Below, piece by piece: positions 30,372 to 39,592 of a stretch of DNA of 64,000 bases. Every line of letters begins with the position of its first letter. Position 1 is the first letter of the stretch. The notes below the pieces were generated by a model that saw only the letters and a program-made list of their open reading frames with translations, ran no database searches and had not been told where the DNA came from. A program made the translations under genes and the position numbers. Source of the stretch: Pseudomonas viridiflava (GTDB taxonomy: Bacteria; Pseudomonadota; Gammaproteobacteria; Pseudomonadales; Pseudomonadaceae); NCBI RefSeq assembly GCF_900590885.1, contig NZ_UUON01000001.1:372001-436000 (forward strand), given 5' to 3'.

Positions 30372-30992
30372 ATGACTACTTACTCGCGCTTGAACAAAGA
30401 TGACGCCGTTGTGCTGCTGGTCGATCACCAGACCGGCCTGATCTCGCTGGTGCAGGATTTCTCCCCCAACGAGTTCAAGAACAACGTGCTGGCCCTGGCC
30501 GACGTGGCCAAGTTCTTCAACCTGCCGACCATCCTCACCACCAGCTTCGAAAGCGGCCCCAACGGCCCACTGGTTCCCGAGCTCAAAGCCCTGTTCCCGG
30601 ACGCGCCGTACATCGCCCGCCCTGGCCAGATCAACGCCTGGGACAACGAAGACTTCGTCAAGGCCGTCAAGGCCACCGGCCGCAAGCAGATCATCATTGC
30701 CGGCGTGGTGACGGATGTGTGCGTGGCGTTCCCAACCCTGTGCGCCCTGGCTGAAGGCTTCGAGGTGTTCGTGGTCACCGACGCTTCCGGCACCTTCAAC
30801 GAAACCGTGCAACAGGCCGCCTGGGCACGCATGACCGCCGCCGGTGCACAACTGGTGAACTGGTTCTCCGTGGCCTGCGAGCTGCAAGTGGACTGGCGCA
30901 ACGACATGGAAGGCCTGGCCAACCTGCTGTCGCCGCGCATCCCCAACTACCGCAACCTGATGAACAGCTACTCGGCATTCACCGCCAAATAA
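30372..30992 (+). CDS. isochorismatase-like cysteine hydrolase (YcaC type)
   Basis: A 206-residue hydrolase. The catalytic triad can be read: D18 in VLLVDHQTGL, a Lys in the ARPGQINAWDNEDFVKAVK region, and C117 in AGVVTDVCVAF, with a non-proline cis-peptide in VVTDV. YcaC/YddQ-type members cleave amide or isochorismate-like bonds; no exact substrate is known for most. TAGGAG precedes the ATG by 8 bases. It follows the amidohydrolase by 28 bases in the same operon. Confidence 0.85.
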   Translation: MTTYSRLNKDDAVVLLVDHQTGLISLVQDFSPNEFKNNVLALADVAKFFNLPTILTTSFESGPNGPLVPELKALFPDAPYIARPGQINAWDNEDFVKAVKATGRKQIIIAGVVTDVCVAFPTLCALAEGFEVFVVTDASGTFNETVQQAAWARMTAAGAQLVNWFSVACELQVDWRNDMEGLANLLSPRIPNYRNLMNSYSAFTAK

Positions 30993-31019
30993 GCTACCCC
31001 GCAGGCTGTAGGTAATCCA

Positions 31020-31111
31020 TGTGGGAGGGGGCTTGCCCCCGATGACAGTGTGTCAGTCTCAGTATTGTTGACTGATGCACCGCTATCGGGGGCAAGCCCC
31101 CTCCCACATTT
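31020..31111. repeat. REPIN
   Basis: A standard inverted REP pair between the hydrolase and the LysR gene. Confidence 0.9.
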
Positions 31112-31171
31112 GATTTGTAGTGTTGCGACCATCCGGTTATAAACCCTCAAACTGTCCACCGAGACGCGACA

Positions 31172-32053
31172 ATGAACCCCTTTGAAGACATGCGCCTGTT
31201 CTGCCAGGTCATGGAGTCCGGCAGCTTTACCGCCGCCGCCGAGCAGTTGGGCCTGTCCAAGCAGTTCGTCAGCCGCCGCCTGATCCAGCTGGAAGACCGC
31301 TTGGGCGTGCGCCTGCTCAACCGCTCCACGCGGCGCCTGGACGTCACGCCCCTGGGCCAGAGTTACTACGAATCGGCCTTGCGCCTGCTCAGTGAAGTCG
31401 AGCAAGTGGAGCAGGGCATCGCCGGCCAGAACAGCGAACCGCGCGGCACCATTCGCCTCAGCGCGCCGTTGTCGTTCGCCATGGCCCACTTGGGCTGCCT
31501 GCTGCCGTTGTTTCTGCAGCGCCATCCGCAGGTCGCGGTGGAAGTCGACCTCAGCGACCGCCCCGTGGACTTGATCGGCGAAGGCTACGACCTGGTGCTG
31601 CGCATCGGCACCCTGGAAGACTCCACCCTGATTGCCCGCCGCATCGCCAGCATCCCGCGCGTGTACTGCGCCAGCCCCGACTACCTGGCCCGGCGCGGCA
31701 CCCCGCAAAAACCCGATGACCTCGCCGAACACGACTGCCTGCCGTACGGCCATGGCCGCCAGGTGCAATGGCGTTTCAAGGGCAAGCTGCAAGCGCTGAA
31801 CGTGTGCGGGCGCATGCGCGTCAACAACGGCGATTTGCTGCGCGATACTGCGATTGCCGGGTTGGGCGTCACTTATTTGCCGACCTTTATCGTCGGCGAG
31901 GCGTTGAAGGATGGGCGCCTGGTCAGCATCCTGGATGAATTCGCCCCCGAAGACCTGACGCTGTCGGCGGTGTATCCCCAGCACCGGCAAAGCTCACGGC
32001 CGGTGCAGGCGCTGGTGGCGTTCTTGCGCGAGCAACTGGCTAGCGGCTGTTGA
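31172..32053 (+). CDS. LysR-family transcriptional regulator
   Basis: A 293-residue LTTR with the N-terminal HTH SGSFTAAAEQLGLSKQFVSRRLIQLE and RSTRRLDVT wing. The effector domain has the RGTIRLSAPLSFAMAHL start common to the subgroup near AaeR/DmlR. It lies downstream of the amidohydrolase operon in the same direction, separated by a REPIN, and its 3' end overlaps the convergent AraC gene by 14 bases. Its targets are probably the hydrolase genes; this is inference from position. Confidence 0.88.
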   Translation: MNPFEDMRLFCQVMESGSFTAAAEQLGLSKQFVSRRLIQLEDRLGVRLLNRSTRRLDVTPLGQSYYESALRLLSEVEQVEQGIAGQNSEPRGTIRLSAPLSFAMAHLGCLLPLFLQRHPQVAVEVDLSDRPVDLIGEGYDLVLRIGTLEDSTLIARRIASIPRVYCASPDYLARRGTPQKPDDLAEHDCLPYGHGRQVQWRFKGKLQALNVCGRMRVNNGDLLRDTAIAGLGVTYLPTFIVGEALKDGRLVSILDEFAPEDLTLSAVYPQHRQSSRPVQALVAFLREQLASGC

Positions 32054-33077
32054 ACAGCTGGCGGATCAGGTTCGGCGTGCTGCCGGTCCAGCGTTTGAAC
32101 GAGCGCCGGAAGTTGGCCGCATCGTTGAAGTTCAGGTACGCCGCCACTTCTTCATTGCTGTAACCCTTGACCTGATACAGGTGCAGCGCCACTTGCTTGC
32201 GCACCCGGTCGACCTGTTGCTGAAAGCCGGTGTCGTGCTTGTGCAGCTTGCGCTTGAGGGTCGCCGGGCTCATGGAAAAGGCCTGGGCCGCCTGCTCGAG
32301 GCTCGGCGGCTGGCGGACGTGGTCGCGTAGATAGTCGTGGAGGCAGTCAAGAAAGCTGCCGGTGAACCCCAGTTGGTCGATCTGCTCGCGAGCCTGGCGG
32401 CGTGCGACCTGGCCGGCCGTGGCCGAGGCGCCGGGCCAGGCGCGGGTCAGGTATTCGCGGGGAATACTCATCATGTCCAGGGGCCGTTCAAAGCGCGTGT
32501 CTTCGCCCAGGTGCACCCAATACTGCTCGACATAACGCGGCTCGGCATGGCTGAAACTGCACACCCATGGCAGGCGCTCACCGCTGAGCCATTGGCTCAT
32601 GGCAATCAGCGAGGTCATGCTCGCTTCCAGCAAGAAGCGCCAGTGCTCGCCTGCACCGCAGCTGTCCAGCCAATACAAGTAGGCGTGGTGCTCATCCAAC
32701 TCCAGTTGCAGGGTCACCAGCGGGCTGAGCAGCACCTGTTGCTCGATCAGGATGTCCAGCGCCTGATGCAAGTTTTGCGCATGGCCCAGGGCGTGGCTGG
32801 CCGCGCCGTAGTAGCCGGGCAGCAGGCGTTGGCCGAACAGAAAACTGCTGTCGTCGGCGTCGAGCAATTTGCGGCTGTTGCCGATCAAGCCCAGGAATTG
32901 CTGCGGGCTCAACCGCGCGTTGCCGGCCAGGATGTCTTCGTGGAACAGCCCGGTGCCGCGCAGCAGGCGATGGCTGTCGATGTCGCGAGACAGCGCCAGG
33001 TCGATCAACGTGGCGGGTTGGTAGTGCCCGGGGATGAAGCGCGTGTCCGCCTCATACCAATTGGTTTTAAGCGCCAT
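32040..33077 (-). CDS. AraC-family regulator with arabinose-binding-like N-terminus
   Basis: A 345-residue regulator. The N-terminal 200 residues resemble the AraC_bind_2/Arabinose_bd domain of OruR/GbdR-like pseudomonad regulators, and the C-terminal pair of HTHs reads PPSLEQAAQAFSMSPATLKRKL and GYSNEEVAAYLNFNDAANFRRSFKRWTGSTP. The start is the ATG at 33077, one base after the GGDEF stop; a TTG at 33095 would add 6 residues. Coupling to a GGDEF protein is unusual and hints at a shared signal. The ligand is unknown. Confidence 0.85.
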   Translation of the reverse strand: MALKTNWYEADTRFIPGHYQPATLIDLALSRDIDSHRLLRGTGLFHEDILAGNARLSPQQFLGLIGNSRKLLDADDSSFLFGQRLLPGYYGAASHALGHAQNLHQALDILIEQQVLLSPLVTLQLELDEHHAYLYWLDSCGAGEHWRFLLEASMTSLIAMSQWLSGERLPWVCSFSHAEPRYVEQYWVHLGEDTRFERPLDMMSIPREYLTRAWPGASATAGQVARRQAREQIDQLGFTGSFLDCLHDYLRDHVRQPPSLEQAAQAFSMSPATLKRKLHKHDTGFQQQVDRVRKQVALHLYQVKGYSNEEVAAYLNFNDAANFRRSFKRWTGSTPNLIRQLFNSR

Positions 33078-33078
33078 C

Positions 33079-33993
33079 TCAGGCGCTTTTCGCAAGCGGT
33101 TGCTTGGCCCTGGCCAGCGCCAGGTTGAGGCGCTTGAGCAAGTCGTGGGGCGGCTCGTCCAGGGCCATCACCACGGAGGTGGTGGCGGCCAGTTGCAGAC
33201 GCTCGCCCTGTTGTCGGGTTTTATGGGCCAGGCCGCGTACGGCTTGCTGCAACTCCAGCGCAAGGACCTGGGCCTGGCGCTCGCCGGTGTTGGGCAGCAA
33301 CACCACAAAGCGGTCGCCGGCCAGGCGGCACAGCAAATCCTGGCGGCGCAGGTTGAGCAGCAGCAAATGGCTGAGGGCCTGGAGCACCGCGTCGCCCTCG
33401 GCATGCCCGTAGGCCTGGTTGATGGCGGCGAAGTTGTCCAGATCCAGGGCCAGCAGCGACAGCGGCTGCTGTTGCTCGCGGCTGTCGTGCAGGCTGTCGG
33501 CCAACTGGCGCTTGAGGTAGTCGGCGCCGGCCAGCGGCGTGAGTTTGTCGAACAGCCGATGCTCGCGGAACAGCCGCTCGCGTTTTTCCATTTGCGCGCT
33601 GATCGCCAGCTGCTCGCGGTGCCAGTGGTAGATGCCGATGGTCAGCAGGACCATGCCCACCGGCATCGGCCCGGACTCCAGCCAGTGGTCCCAGGTGATG
33701 CTGTCGGGCAGGCGGATAAATTCGTCGAGGCTGTCGATCCACCAGGAGAAAAAAATGCACGACAGGCCCAGCGCCAGGTAGTTGGTGACGCGCCCGGCGG
33801 GGCGGCTTTTCAGCACCAGGCCCAGCCACACCAGGGCGAGCAGGGCGGAGCCGCCTTCGCCGAAGATGTCCAGCCACACCCATTCGCTGACGCTTTTGAG
33901 CTCGCCGCAGGCCAGGTGCAGGATCAGCCCGGCATTGGCGGCGATGAGTAACAGGGCGAGTTTCCAGCGGTGGGGTTTGAGCACGCAAAACAT
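33079..33993 (-). CDS. membrane protein with degenerate GGDEF domain
   Basis: A 304-residue protein. About 110 N-terminal residues contain three to four hydrophobic segments, then a GGDEF-domain core (LLALDLDNFAAINQAYGHAEGDAVLQ). The active-site loop reads LAGDRF in place of GGDEF, so the metal/GTP-contacting Glu is Arg and the first Gly is Ala. Diguanylate cyclase activity is therefore unlikely; a sensory or GTP-binding role is more probable. Its stop is one base before the AraC start, so the two are co-translated. AAGGAC precedes the ATG. Confidence 0.75.
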   Translation of the reverse strand: MFCVLKPHRWKLALLLIAANAGLILHLACGELKSVSEWVWLDIFGEGGSALLALVWLGLVLKSRPAGRVTNYLALGLSCIFFSWWIDSLDEFIRLPDSITWDHWLESGPMPVGMVLLTIGIYHWHREQLAISAQMEKRERLFREHRLFDKLTPLAGADYLKRQLADSLHDSREQQQPLSLLALDLDNFAAINQAYGHAEGDAVLQALSHLLLLNLRRQDLLCRLAGDRFVVLLPNTGERQAQVLALELQQAVRGLAHKTRQQGERLQLAATTSVVMALDEPPHDLLKRLNLALARAKQPLAKSA

Positions 33994-34111
33994 GGCCGCG
34001 AGTCCTTGGGCAAATAAGCGATGGGCGCCAGCACAGCAGATGGATGTGACGGTTGCGTGACGGTGGGGGAGGGTCGAATCAGCTCAGCTCACTGACAATA
34101 AACATCAAAAA

Positions 34112-34202
34112 TGTGGGAGGGGGCTTGCCCCCGATAGCAGTGGATCAGTTGATACATCTGTTGACTGACCCACCGCCATCGGGGGCAAGCCCCCTCCCAC
34201 AG
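34112..34202. repeat. REPIN
   Basis: A standard inverted REP pair upstream of the phytate receptor promoter. Confidence 0.9.
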
Positions 34203-34283
34203 TTGATCTCCACAGGTCATATCAGCTCATTTCAGCTCGAGAACGCGGTGAAAGTCCCGGTTTACGGGCTTCGCCGCCAACCC

Positions 34284-34317
34284 TTGTCACAGAACCGTCA
34301 TCCCCCACCCCTAGCGT
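34284..34317 (+). promoter_or_regulatory. candidate PhoB-dependent promoter of the phytate receptor
   Basis: TTGTCAC-AGAAC-CGTCAT (34284-34301) matches the 18-base Pho-box consensus at 13 positions, with the two GTCA cores 11 bases apart. A TAGCGT hexamer follows 10 bases later, the usual Pho-box to -10 distance. Confidence 0.65.
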
Positions 34318-34375
34318 GCCCTCCCAGTTGCCGGGCCCCTTGCCTGGCGCCAACGGATTCTTTGGGGAGGATTGC

Positions 34376-36889
34376 ATGTACAAGCGCACCGGGCTCGTCA
34401 GCTTTACGCTTACTGCCTTGGCCCTGGCGATGGCCAGCGAGCGACTCAATGCGGCCGAGGTGGCCAATACCGAGCATGTGGAAGTCGTGGGCCAGGCGGC
34501 TGCCATCGACCAGGCGCTCAAGGAGCAGCGCCGCTCCGACAGCATCAAGAGCGTGGTGCATGCCGACGGCGTGGCGCAGTTACCGGACGAAAACGTCGCC
34601 GAAGCGGTGCAACGTTTGCCCGGCATCAGCGTGGAGCGCGACCAGGGCGAAGGGCGCTTTGTCAGCGTGCGCGGCCTGGGCCCGGATCTGAACAGCGTGA
34701 CCATCAACGGCACCCTGGTGCCCAGCCCGGAAAGCGAACGCCGCGCCGTGGCTCTCGACGTGCTGCCCTCGGAGCTGGTGCAGTCGCTGTCGGTGATCAA
34801 GACCCTCACCCCGGACATGGACGCCAACTCCCTCGGCGGCACCGTCGACGTGAAAAGCCTGTCGGCCTTCGACCACAAAGGCCTGTTCTACACCGGCAGC
34901 ACCGAAGCCAGCTACGACAAGAATACCCGCCAGACCAGCCCCAAATTCTCCGGCGCCGCCAGCAACCGCTTCAGCCTCGGCGACGGCATCGACAACTTCG
35001 GCGTGGCTGCTGCCCTCAGTTGGCAGAAGCGCGACTTCGGCTCGGACAACGTCGAAACCGGTGGCGCCTGGGACTTCACCGACGGCGCCAAACTCAACGA
35101 ATTCGAACAGCGCGACTACGACATCAGCCGCGAACGCGCCGGTGGCGGCCTGAACTTCGACTACAAGCCCGATGACCTCAGCAGCTACTACCTGCGCACC
35201 CTCTACAGCCGCTACACCGACACCGAAACCCGCAACTCCACCAGCCTCGAATTCGCCGACCCGCAAGCCGCCGGTGAACTGGGCGACGCCGAAGCCAAAC
35301 GCAAGCTGAAGAACCGCGAGGAAACCCAGGAAATCCAGTCCTACGTGTTCGGCGGCGAACGCATGCTCGGTCTCTGGACCCTGAGCGGCCAGGCCGGCTA
35401 CAGCCAGTCCAGCGAAGACAGCCCGGGGCATATCGCCGGGGCCACGTTCGACGGCGGCGACTTTGCCGACAGCGGTTTCTACGACAACGGCAAACCCCGC
35501 CCAATCGTCGGCCCAGGCTTCTACGACCCCAACAATTTCACCCTGGAAAAAGTCGACTGGGAAAAACAGAACACCAAAGACTCCGAGAAAAACCTGCGCC
35601 TGGACCTGGCCCGCGATTACGACCTGAGCGGCTACGCGTCCCAGGTCAAATTCGGCGGCAAGGTCAGCCGTCGCAACAAGGACAACGACCTCGAGGTCTG
35701 GTCCTACGAGGACTTCGACACCCTCGGGTTCACTCCCGAGCAACTCAACCTCAGCCAGTTCCGCAAGGGCAGCGTCGACTATCGCCTGGGCAACTTCGGC
35801 CCCGGCATCAGCCCAGGCGCAATCAAGGATTTGATCGGCAACCTCAACCCGGCAGACTTCTATAACGAGGCCGAATCGCGGGTCAACGACTTCACCATCC
35901 GCGAAGACATCAACGCCGGCTACTTGATGAACACGATCGATATCGACGACTGGCGCTTCATTGCCGGCCTGCGCTACGAGGGCACCGAGTTCGAGGCCAA
36001 AGGCACCGGCGCCACCGACGGTGTGTTCAGTGCCACCGAGACCAAGCGCCAATATCATCACTGGCTGCCGGGCCTGCATGCGCGCTACACAATCGACAAG
36101 AACACCCAGCTGCGCGCCGCATGGACCAAAGCCGTGGTGCGCCCGACCTTCGGCCAACTGGCGCCGGGCTTTGTGATTGACGATGACGAAGCCACTTTCG
36201 GCAATCCGGATCTCAAGCCCCTGGAGTCGAGCAACCTGGACCTGGGTATCGAACACTTCATGGGCCACGCCGGCACCGTATCGGCGTTCGTGTTCTACAA
36301 AGACATCAAGAACTTCGTCTACAACACCGACCTCGCCGGCACGGGCGCCTGGACCAATTTCGCCGAGGCGCACACCTTCGCCAATGGCGACAGCGCCAAG
36401 CTGTATGGCCTGGAACTGGCCTACTCGCAGAAATTCGACTGGCTGCCCGCGCCGTGGAACGGCCTGCTGATCGGCGCCAACAGCACCTTCAGCCGCTCCA
36501 GTGCGGACATCGAAGGCTTCGACGCGGCCAGTGGCACGAACCGCAAACGCAATATCAGCCTGCCCAACCAGTCGGACACCGTCGGCAACCTGATGCTCGG
36601 CTGGGAAGACGACAAGCTCAGCCTGCGCCTGTCGGCCAACTACAAGTCTGCCTACCTGTATGAGCTGGCCTCGATCAATGACAAGGCCCACGACCTGCAC
36701 GTCGATGCGCAGACCTTCGTCGACTTCAGCGCGCGTTACTCGCTGACCAAGAACCTGCAAGTCAGCTTCGAGGCGCAGAACCTTACGGATGAGTCGTACT
36801 TCGTCTACACCGGCCACCGCAGCTACAACGGCCAATACGAAGAGTACGGACCCACCTACAAGCTGGGCCTGACCTTCACCCATTTCTAA
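34376..36889 (+). CDS. TonB-dependent outer-membrane receptor, phytate-associated
   Basis: An 837-residue receptor with signal peptide MYKRTGLVSFTLTALALAMASERLNA. The plug domain carries LPDENVAEAVQRLPGISVERDQGEGRFVSVRG and a Ser/Pro region before the barrel. It ends in LGLTFTHF, an outer-membrane barrel end with terminal Phe. GGGGAGG lies 6 bases before the ATG; the frame upstream to 34316 includes promoter DNA. The next genes encode a phytase and a TonB system, so it most likely imports inositol phosphate or an organic phosphate. Confidence 0.85.
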   Translation: MYKRTGLVSFTLTALALAMASERLNAAEVANTEHVEVVGQAAAIDQALKEQRRSDSIKSVVHADGVAQLPDENVAEAVQRLPGISVERDQGEGRFVSVRGLGPDLNSVTINGTLVPSPESERRAVALDVLPSELVQSLSVIKTLTPDMDANSLGGTVDVKSLSAFDHKGLFYTGSTEASYDKNTRQTSPKFSGAASNRFSLGDGIDNFGVAAALSWQKRDFGSDNVETGGAWDFTDGAKLNEFEQRDYDISRERAGGGLNFDYKPDDLSSYYLRTLYSRYTDTETRNSTSLEFADPQAAGELGDAEAKRKLKNREETQEIQSYVFGGERMLGLWTLSGQAGYSQSSEDSPGHIAGATFDGGDFADSGFYDNGKPRPIVGPGFYDPNNFTLEKVDWEKQNTKDSEKNLRLDLARDYDLSGYASQVKFGGKVSRRNKDNDLEVWSYEDFDTLGFTPEQLNLSQFRKGSVDYRLGNFGPGISPGAIKDLIGNLNPADFYNEAESRVNDFTIREDINAGYLMNTIDIDDWRFIAGLRYEGTEFEAKGTGATDGVFSATETKRQYHHWLPGLHARYTIDKNTQLRAAWTKAVVRPTFGQLAPGFVIDDDEATFGNPDLKPLESSNLDLGIEHFMGHAGTVSAFVFYKDIKNFVYNTDLAGTGAWTNFAEAHTFANGDSAKLYGLELAYSQKFDWLPAPWNGLLIGANSTFSRSSADIEGFDAASGTNRKRNISLPNQSDTVGNLMLGWEDDKLSLRLSANYKSAYLYELASINDKAHDLHVDAQTFVDFSARYSLTKNLQVSFEAQNLTDESYFVYTGHRSYNGQYEEYGPTYKLGLTFTHF

Positions 36890-36904
36890 CCCACACCCCG
36901 GTTC

Positions 36905-36938
36905 AAATGTGGGAGGGGGGCTTGCCCCTCCCACATTT
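36905..36938. repeat. compact single REP palindrome
   Basis: AAATGTGGGAGGGG.. is closed directly by ..CCCCTCCCACATTT with no spacer, so two arms of a REPIN have collapsed into one palindrome. It lies between the receptor and phytase genes. Confidence 0.8.
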
Positions 36939-36972
36939 GGATCTTCAGCGTATTCGAAGGATTTGTGCGTAC

Positions 36973-38838
36973 ATGAGAATTTCCAAGCTGTATTTGCTGA
37001 TCGCCCTGGCTACCGGCGGCAATGCCTTCGCCACCGACCTGGCGCTGAGCCCTTGGGCGCCGAGCCTGAACGCCGAGGCCGTGGCCTTCCTGCCCACCGG
37101 CAACCAACGCCTGGCCGCGAGCACCCGCGACGGCCTGCAGTTGCTCGACAGCAAAGGCACCGAACTGGCGCGTTTCAACGGCAATTTCAGCAGCCTCGAT
37201 ACCCGCGCCGCCGGCGCCCAGGTGCTGGTCGCCAGCCTCGATAACGACCGCCAACAAGCCCTGCTGATCAGCCTGGATACCGGCAAAAAAACCTTCGGCA
37301 AACCCTTGTACCTGCCAACCCGCGACTACCCGGTGAACGGCCTGTGCCTGTACCGCGACGCGGCGGCCAACCTGTTTGTGTTCCTGGTGGGCGAAGAGGG
37401 CAAGGGCGAGCAATGGCTGGTGGGCAATGGCGCCACGTTATTGAGTGAACCCCAGCGCGTACGCGGCATGCCATTGCCGCCGTCGGCGCAGTTCTGCCAG
37501 GTGGATGACGCCACGCAGCAACTGGTGGTGAACGAGGAAAACGTCGGCTGGTGGGCCTATCCGGCGCACCCGGAAGCCGAGGTAAAGCGCACGCCGGTGG
37601 CGCTGTTCGATGATCCCAAGCGCGAAGCCGGGGCCATGGCGCTGGTACCGGGCGGCGTGGTTGCGCTGGATCCCAAGACCGCACAATTGCACCTGTTTCA
37701 GCAGACCGGCGAGCGCTGGGTGGAGCAATCGAGCCTGACGCTGCCTGGCCTTAAAGAACCGGAACAGCTGGCGGTCAACGGACGGCAGCTGCTGGTACGC
37801 GACGACGACACCGGCAACCTCTACCAGGCCACACTCGACTGGCAAGCCAAGCCGGTAACCGCCGAACCGGTGTTGCCGCACGTCGCCGCTGTGCGCCAAA
37901 CCGACCCGGTTGGCCGCCAGGGCGATGCGGCGGATGACCCGGCGATCTGGATTCACCCGCAAACCCCGGCCAACAGCCGCGTGCTCGGCACCAACAAAAA
38001 ACAGGGCCTGTTGGCCTACGACCTCGACGGCAAGCTGTTGCAGGAACTGGCGGTAGGGCGCCTCAACAACGTCGATGTACGCCCCAACTTCAAGCTCGGC
38101 CAACACACCGTCGACCTGGCGGTCGCGAGCAATCGCGACCACAACAGCCTCAGCCTGTTCAGCATCGACCGCCAGACCGGCGAGCTGCGTGAAGCCGGTG
38201 AAGTGCCCACGCCGCTCAAGGAAATCTACGGCATCTGCCTGTTCCAGCCGGCCAGCGGTGAGATCTACGCCATCGCCAACGGCAAGGACGGCACTTTCCT
38301 GCAATACCGCCTCAGCGCACCGGACGGCCGTGTGCACGGCGAGTTGGTGCGCCAGTTCAAGGTCGACACCCAGCCCGAAGGCTGCGTGGCCGACGACCAG
38401 CGCCAGCGCCTGTTTCTCGGCGAGGAAGACGTGGGCGTGTGGGCGCTGGATGCCCGCGCCGACCAGCCGGCCACGCTCACCAGCGTGATCAAGGTCGGTC
38501 CGCAGTTGCATGCGGACATCGAGGGCCTGGCGCTGTACCAGAGCGACAAACGCGACTACCTGGTGATCTCCAGCCAAGGCAACGACAGCTATCTGGTGGT
38601 GGATGCCGAGCCGCCGTTTGCCGTGCATGGCGCCTTCCGTGTTGGCTTGAACGCCGCCGCCGGCATCGATGGCGCCTCGGAAACCGATGGTCTCGAAGTG
38701 ACCGCCATCAACCTCGGCGGGCCGTGGAGCCAGGGCATGCTGGTGGTACAGGACGGGCGCAAGCGCATGCCCGAGCAAACCCAGAACTTCAAGTTCGTGC
38801 CGTGGGCCGAGGTGACCCGCGCACTGAAATTGCCCTGA
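36973..38838 (+). CDS. beta-propeller phytase
   Basis: A 621-residue secreted phytase. It starts MRISKLYLLIALATGGNAFA, a Sec signal, with GAAGGA upstream. Residues from about 300 form the catalytic propeller: DDPAIWIHP, NNVDVRPNF, EIYGICLF, EGCVADDQRQRLFLGEEDVGVW and DIEGLALY supply the Asp/Glu/Arg ligands for Ca and phosphate. The first 280 residues look like a second, degenerate propeller, as in dual-domain BPPs. It removes phosphate from myo-inositol hexakisphosphate outside the cytoplasm. It sits between the receptor and ExbB-ExbD-TonB. Confidence 0.9.
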   Translation: MRISKLYLLIALATGGNAFATDLALSPWAPSLNAEAVAFLPTGNQRLAASTRDGLQLLDSKGTELARFNGNFSSLDTRAAGAQVLVASLDNDRQQALLISLDTGKKTFGKPLYLPTRDYPVNGLCLYRDAAANLFVFLVGEEGKGEQWLVGNGATLLSEPQRVRGMPLPPSAQFCQVDDATQQLVVNEENVGWWAYPAHPEAEVKRTPVALFDDPKREAGAMALVPGGVVALDPKTAQLHLFQQTGERWVEQSSLTLPGLKEPEQLAVNGRQLLVRDDDTGNLYQATLDWQAKPVTAEPVLPHVAAVRQTDPVGRQGDAADDPAIWIHPQTPANSRVLGTNKKQGLLAYDLDGKLLQELAVGRLNNVDVRPNFKLGQHTVDLAVASNRDHNSLSLFSIDRQTGELREAGEVPTPLKEIYGICLFQPASGEIYAIANGKDGTFLQYRLSAPDGRVHGELVRQFKVDTQPEGCVADDQRQRLFLGEEDVGVWALDARADQPATLTSVIKVGPQLHADIEGLALYQSDKRDYLVISSQGNDSYLVVDAEPPFAVHGAFRVGLNAAAGIDGASETDGLEVTAINLGGPWSQGMLVVQDGRKRMPEQTQNFKFVPWAEVTRALKLP

Positions 38839-38839
38839 G

Positions 38840-38873
38840 CCGTCATCACCCGGTCATTACTTTTTAATCGAAT
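38840..38873 (+). promoter_or_regulatory. second candidate Pho box, upstream of exbB
   Basis: CCGTCAT-CACC-CGGTCAT (38840-38857) matches 13 of 18 Pho-box positions and is followed 10 bases later by TCGAAT as a -10. It fits between the phytase stop and exbB, giving the TonB system its own phosphate-starvation promoter. Confidence 0.55.
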
Positions 38874-38885
38874 AGGAGGTTCACC

Positions 38886-39578
38886 ATGCACGCGACGATG
38901 GAACATATGACGATCTGGGGACTTATCAGCGACGCCAGCCTGTTGGTCAAGGCGGTGATGGTCACGTTGCTGCTGGCTTCATTGGTCAGTTGGTACCTGA
39001 TTATCCAGCGCGGCAGCGTGTTGCGCCGCCTGGAGCGTCAGATGAACGTCTTTACCCAACGTTTTCGTGCCGCGCCGGATTTACCGGCCCTGTGCCGCGA
39101 AACCGTGCAGGCGGGCGAGGGCGGGATTGCCCCGGTGTTTGTCGCCGGGGTCCAGGAATACCAGCACTTGCACAGTCATGATCCGGCGGTGCTCGAAGGG
39201 GTTGAACGCGCATTGCAGGTGGCGATCACCGAGCAGGAACTGGAGCTGGAAAAGGGCCTGCAATTTCTCGCGACCGTGGGCTCGGTGAGCCCGTATATCG
39301 GCCTGTTCGGCACGGTGTGGGGCATCATGAACTCATTTTTGGGGTTGTCCCAGGTGCAACAGGCCACGCTGTCCACGGTGGCGCCGGGCATCGCCGAAGC
39401 GCTGATCGCCACGGCCATTGGTTTGTTTGCGGCCATTCCGGCAGTCATCGCCTACAACCGCTTCTCGGCGCGCAGCCAGACCTTGCTCACCCGCTATTAC
39501 GCCTTCGGCAATGAGCTGCAAGTGCGCCTGCACCGCAGCCTGCGCGGTACACCGATCAACCTGGCCGTGGCCGCCTGA
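38886..39578 (+). CDS. exbB: ExbB/TolQ-family proton channel protein
   Basis: A 230-residue inner-membrane protein. Helices lie at about 20-40, 125-150 and 160-185. The signature PYIGLFGTVWGIMNSF and TLSTVAPGIAEALIATAIGLFAAIPAVIAYN are the ExbB/TolQ core. With ExbD it uses the proton gradient to drive TonB. AGGAGG lies before the ATG. It is paired with the phytate receptor's own tonB, so a dedicated energising complex is likely. Confidence 0.9.
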   Translation: MHATMEHMTIWGLISDASLLVKAVMVTLLLASLVSWYLIIQRGSVLRRLERQMNVFTQRFRAAPDLPALCRETVQAGEGGIAPVFVAGVQEYQHLHSHDPAVLEGVERALQVAITEQELELEKGLQFLATVGSVSPYIGLFGTVWGIMNSFLGLSQVQQATLSTVAPGIAEALIATAIGLFAAIPAVIAYNRFSARSQTLLTRYYAFGNELQVRLHRSLRGTPINLAVAA

Positions 39579-39592
39579 ACAGGAGTTCTCCC

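Larger units (their letters stand above)
33994..34375. other. regulatory region of the phytate locus
   Basis: These 382 bases separate the GGDEF gene and the TonB receptor. They contain a REPIN (34112-34202), then a Pho-box-like repeat with a spaced -10 (34284-34317) and the receptor's ribosome-binding site GGGGAGG. I see no gene here. Confidence 0.6.

Noticed and set aside
34580..36934. A 784-residue frame antisense to the TonB receptor
   Set aside because: Shadow of the receptor with low-complexity Val/Ala/Gly content and no family motif.
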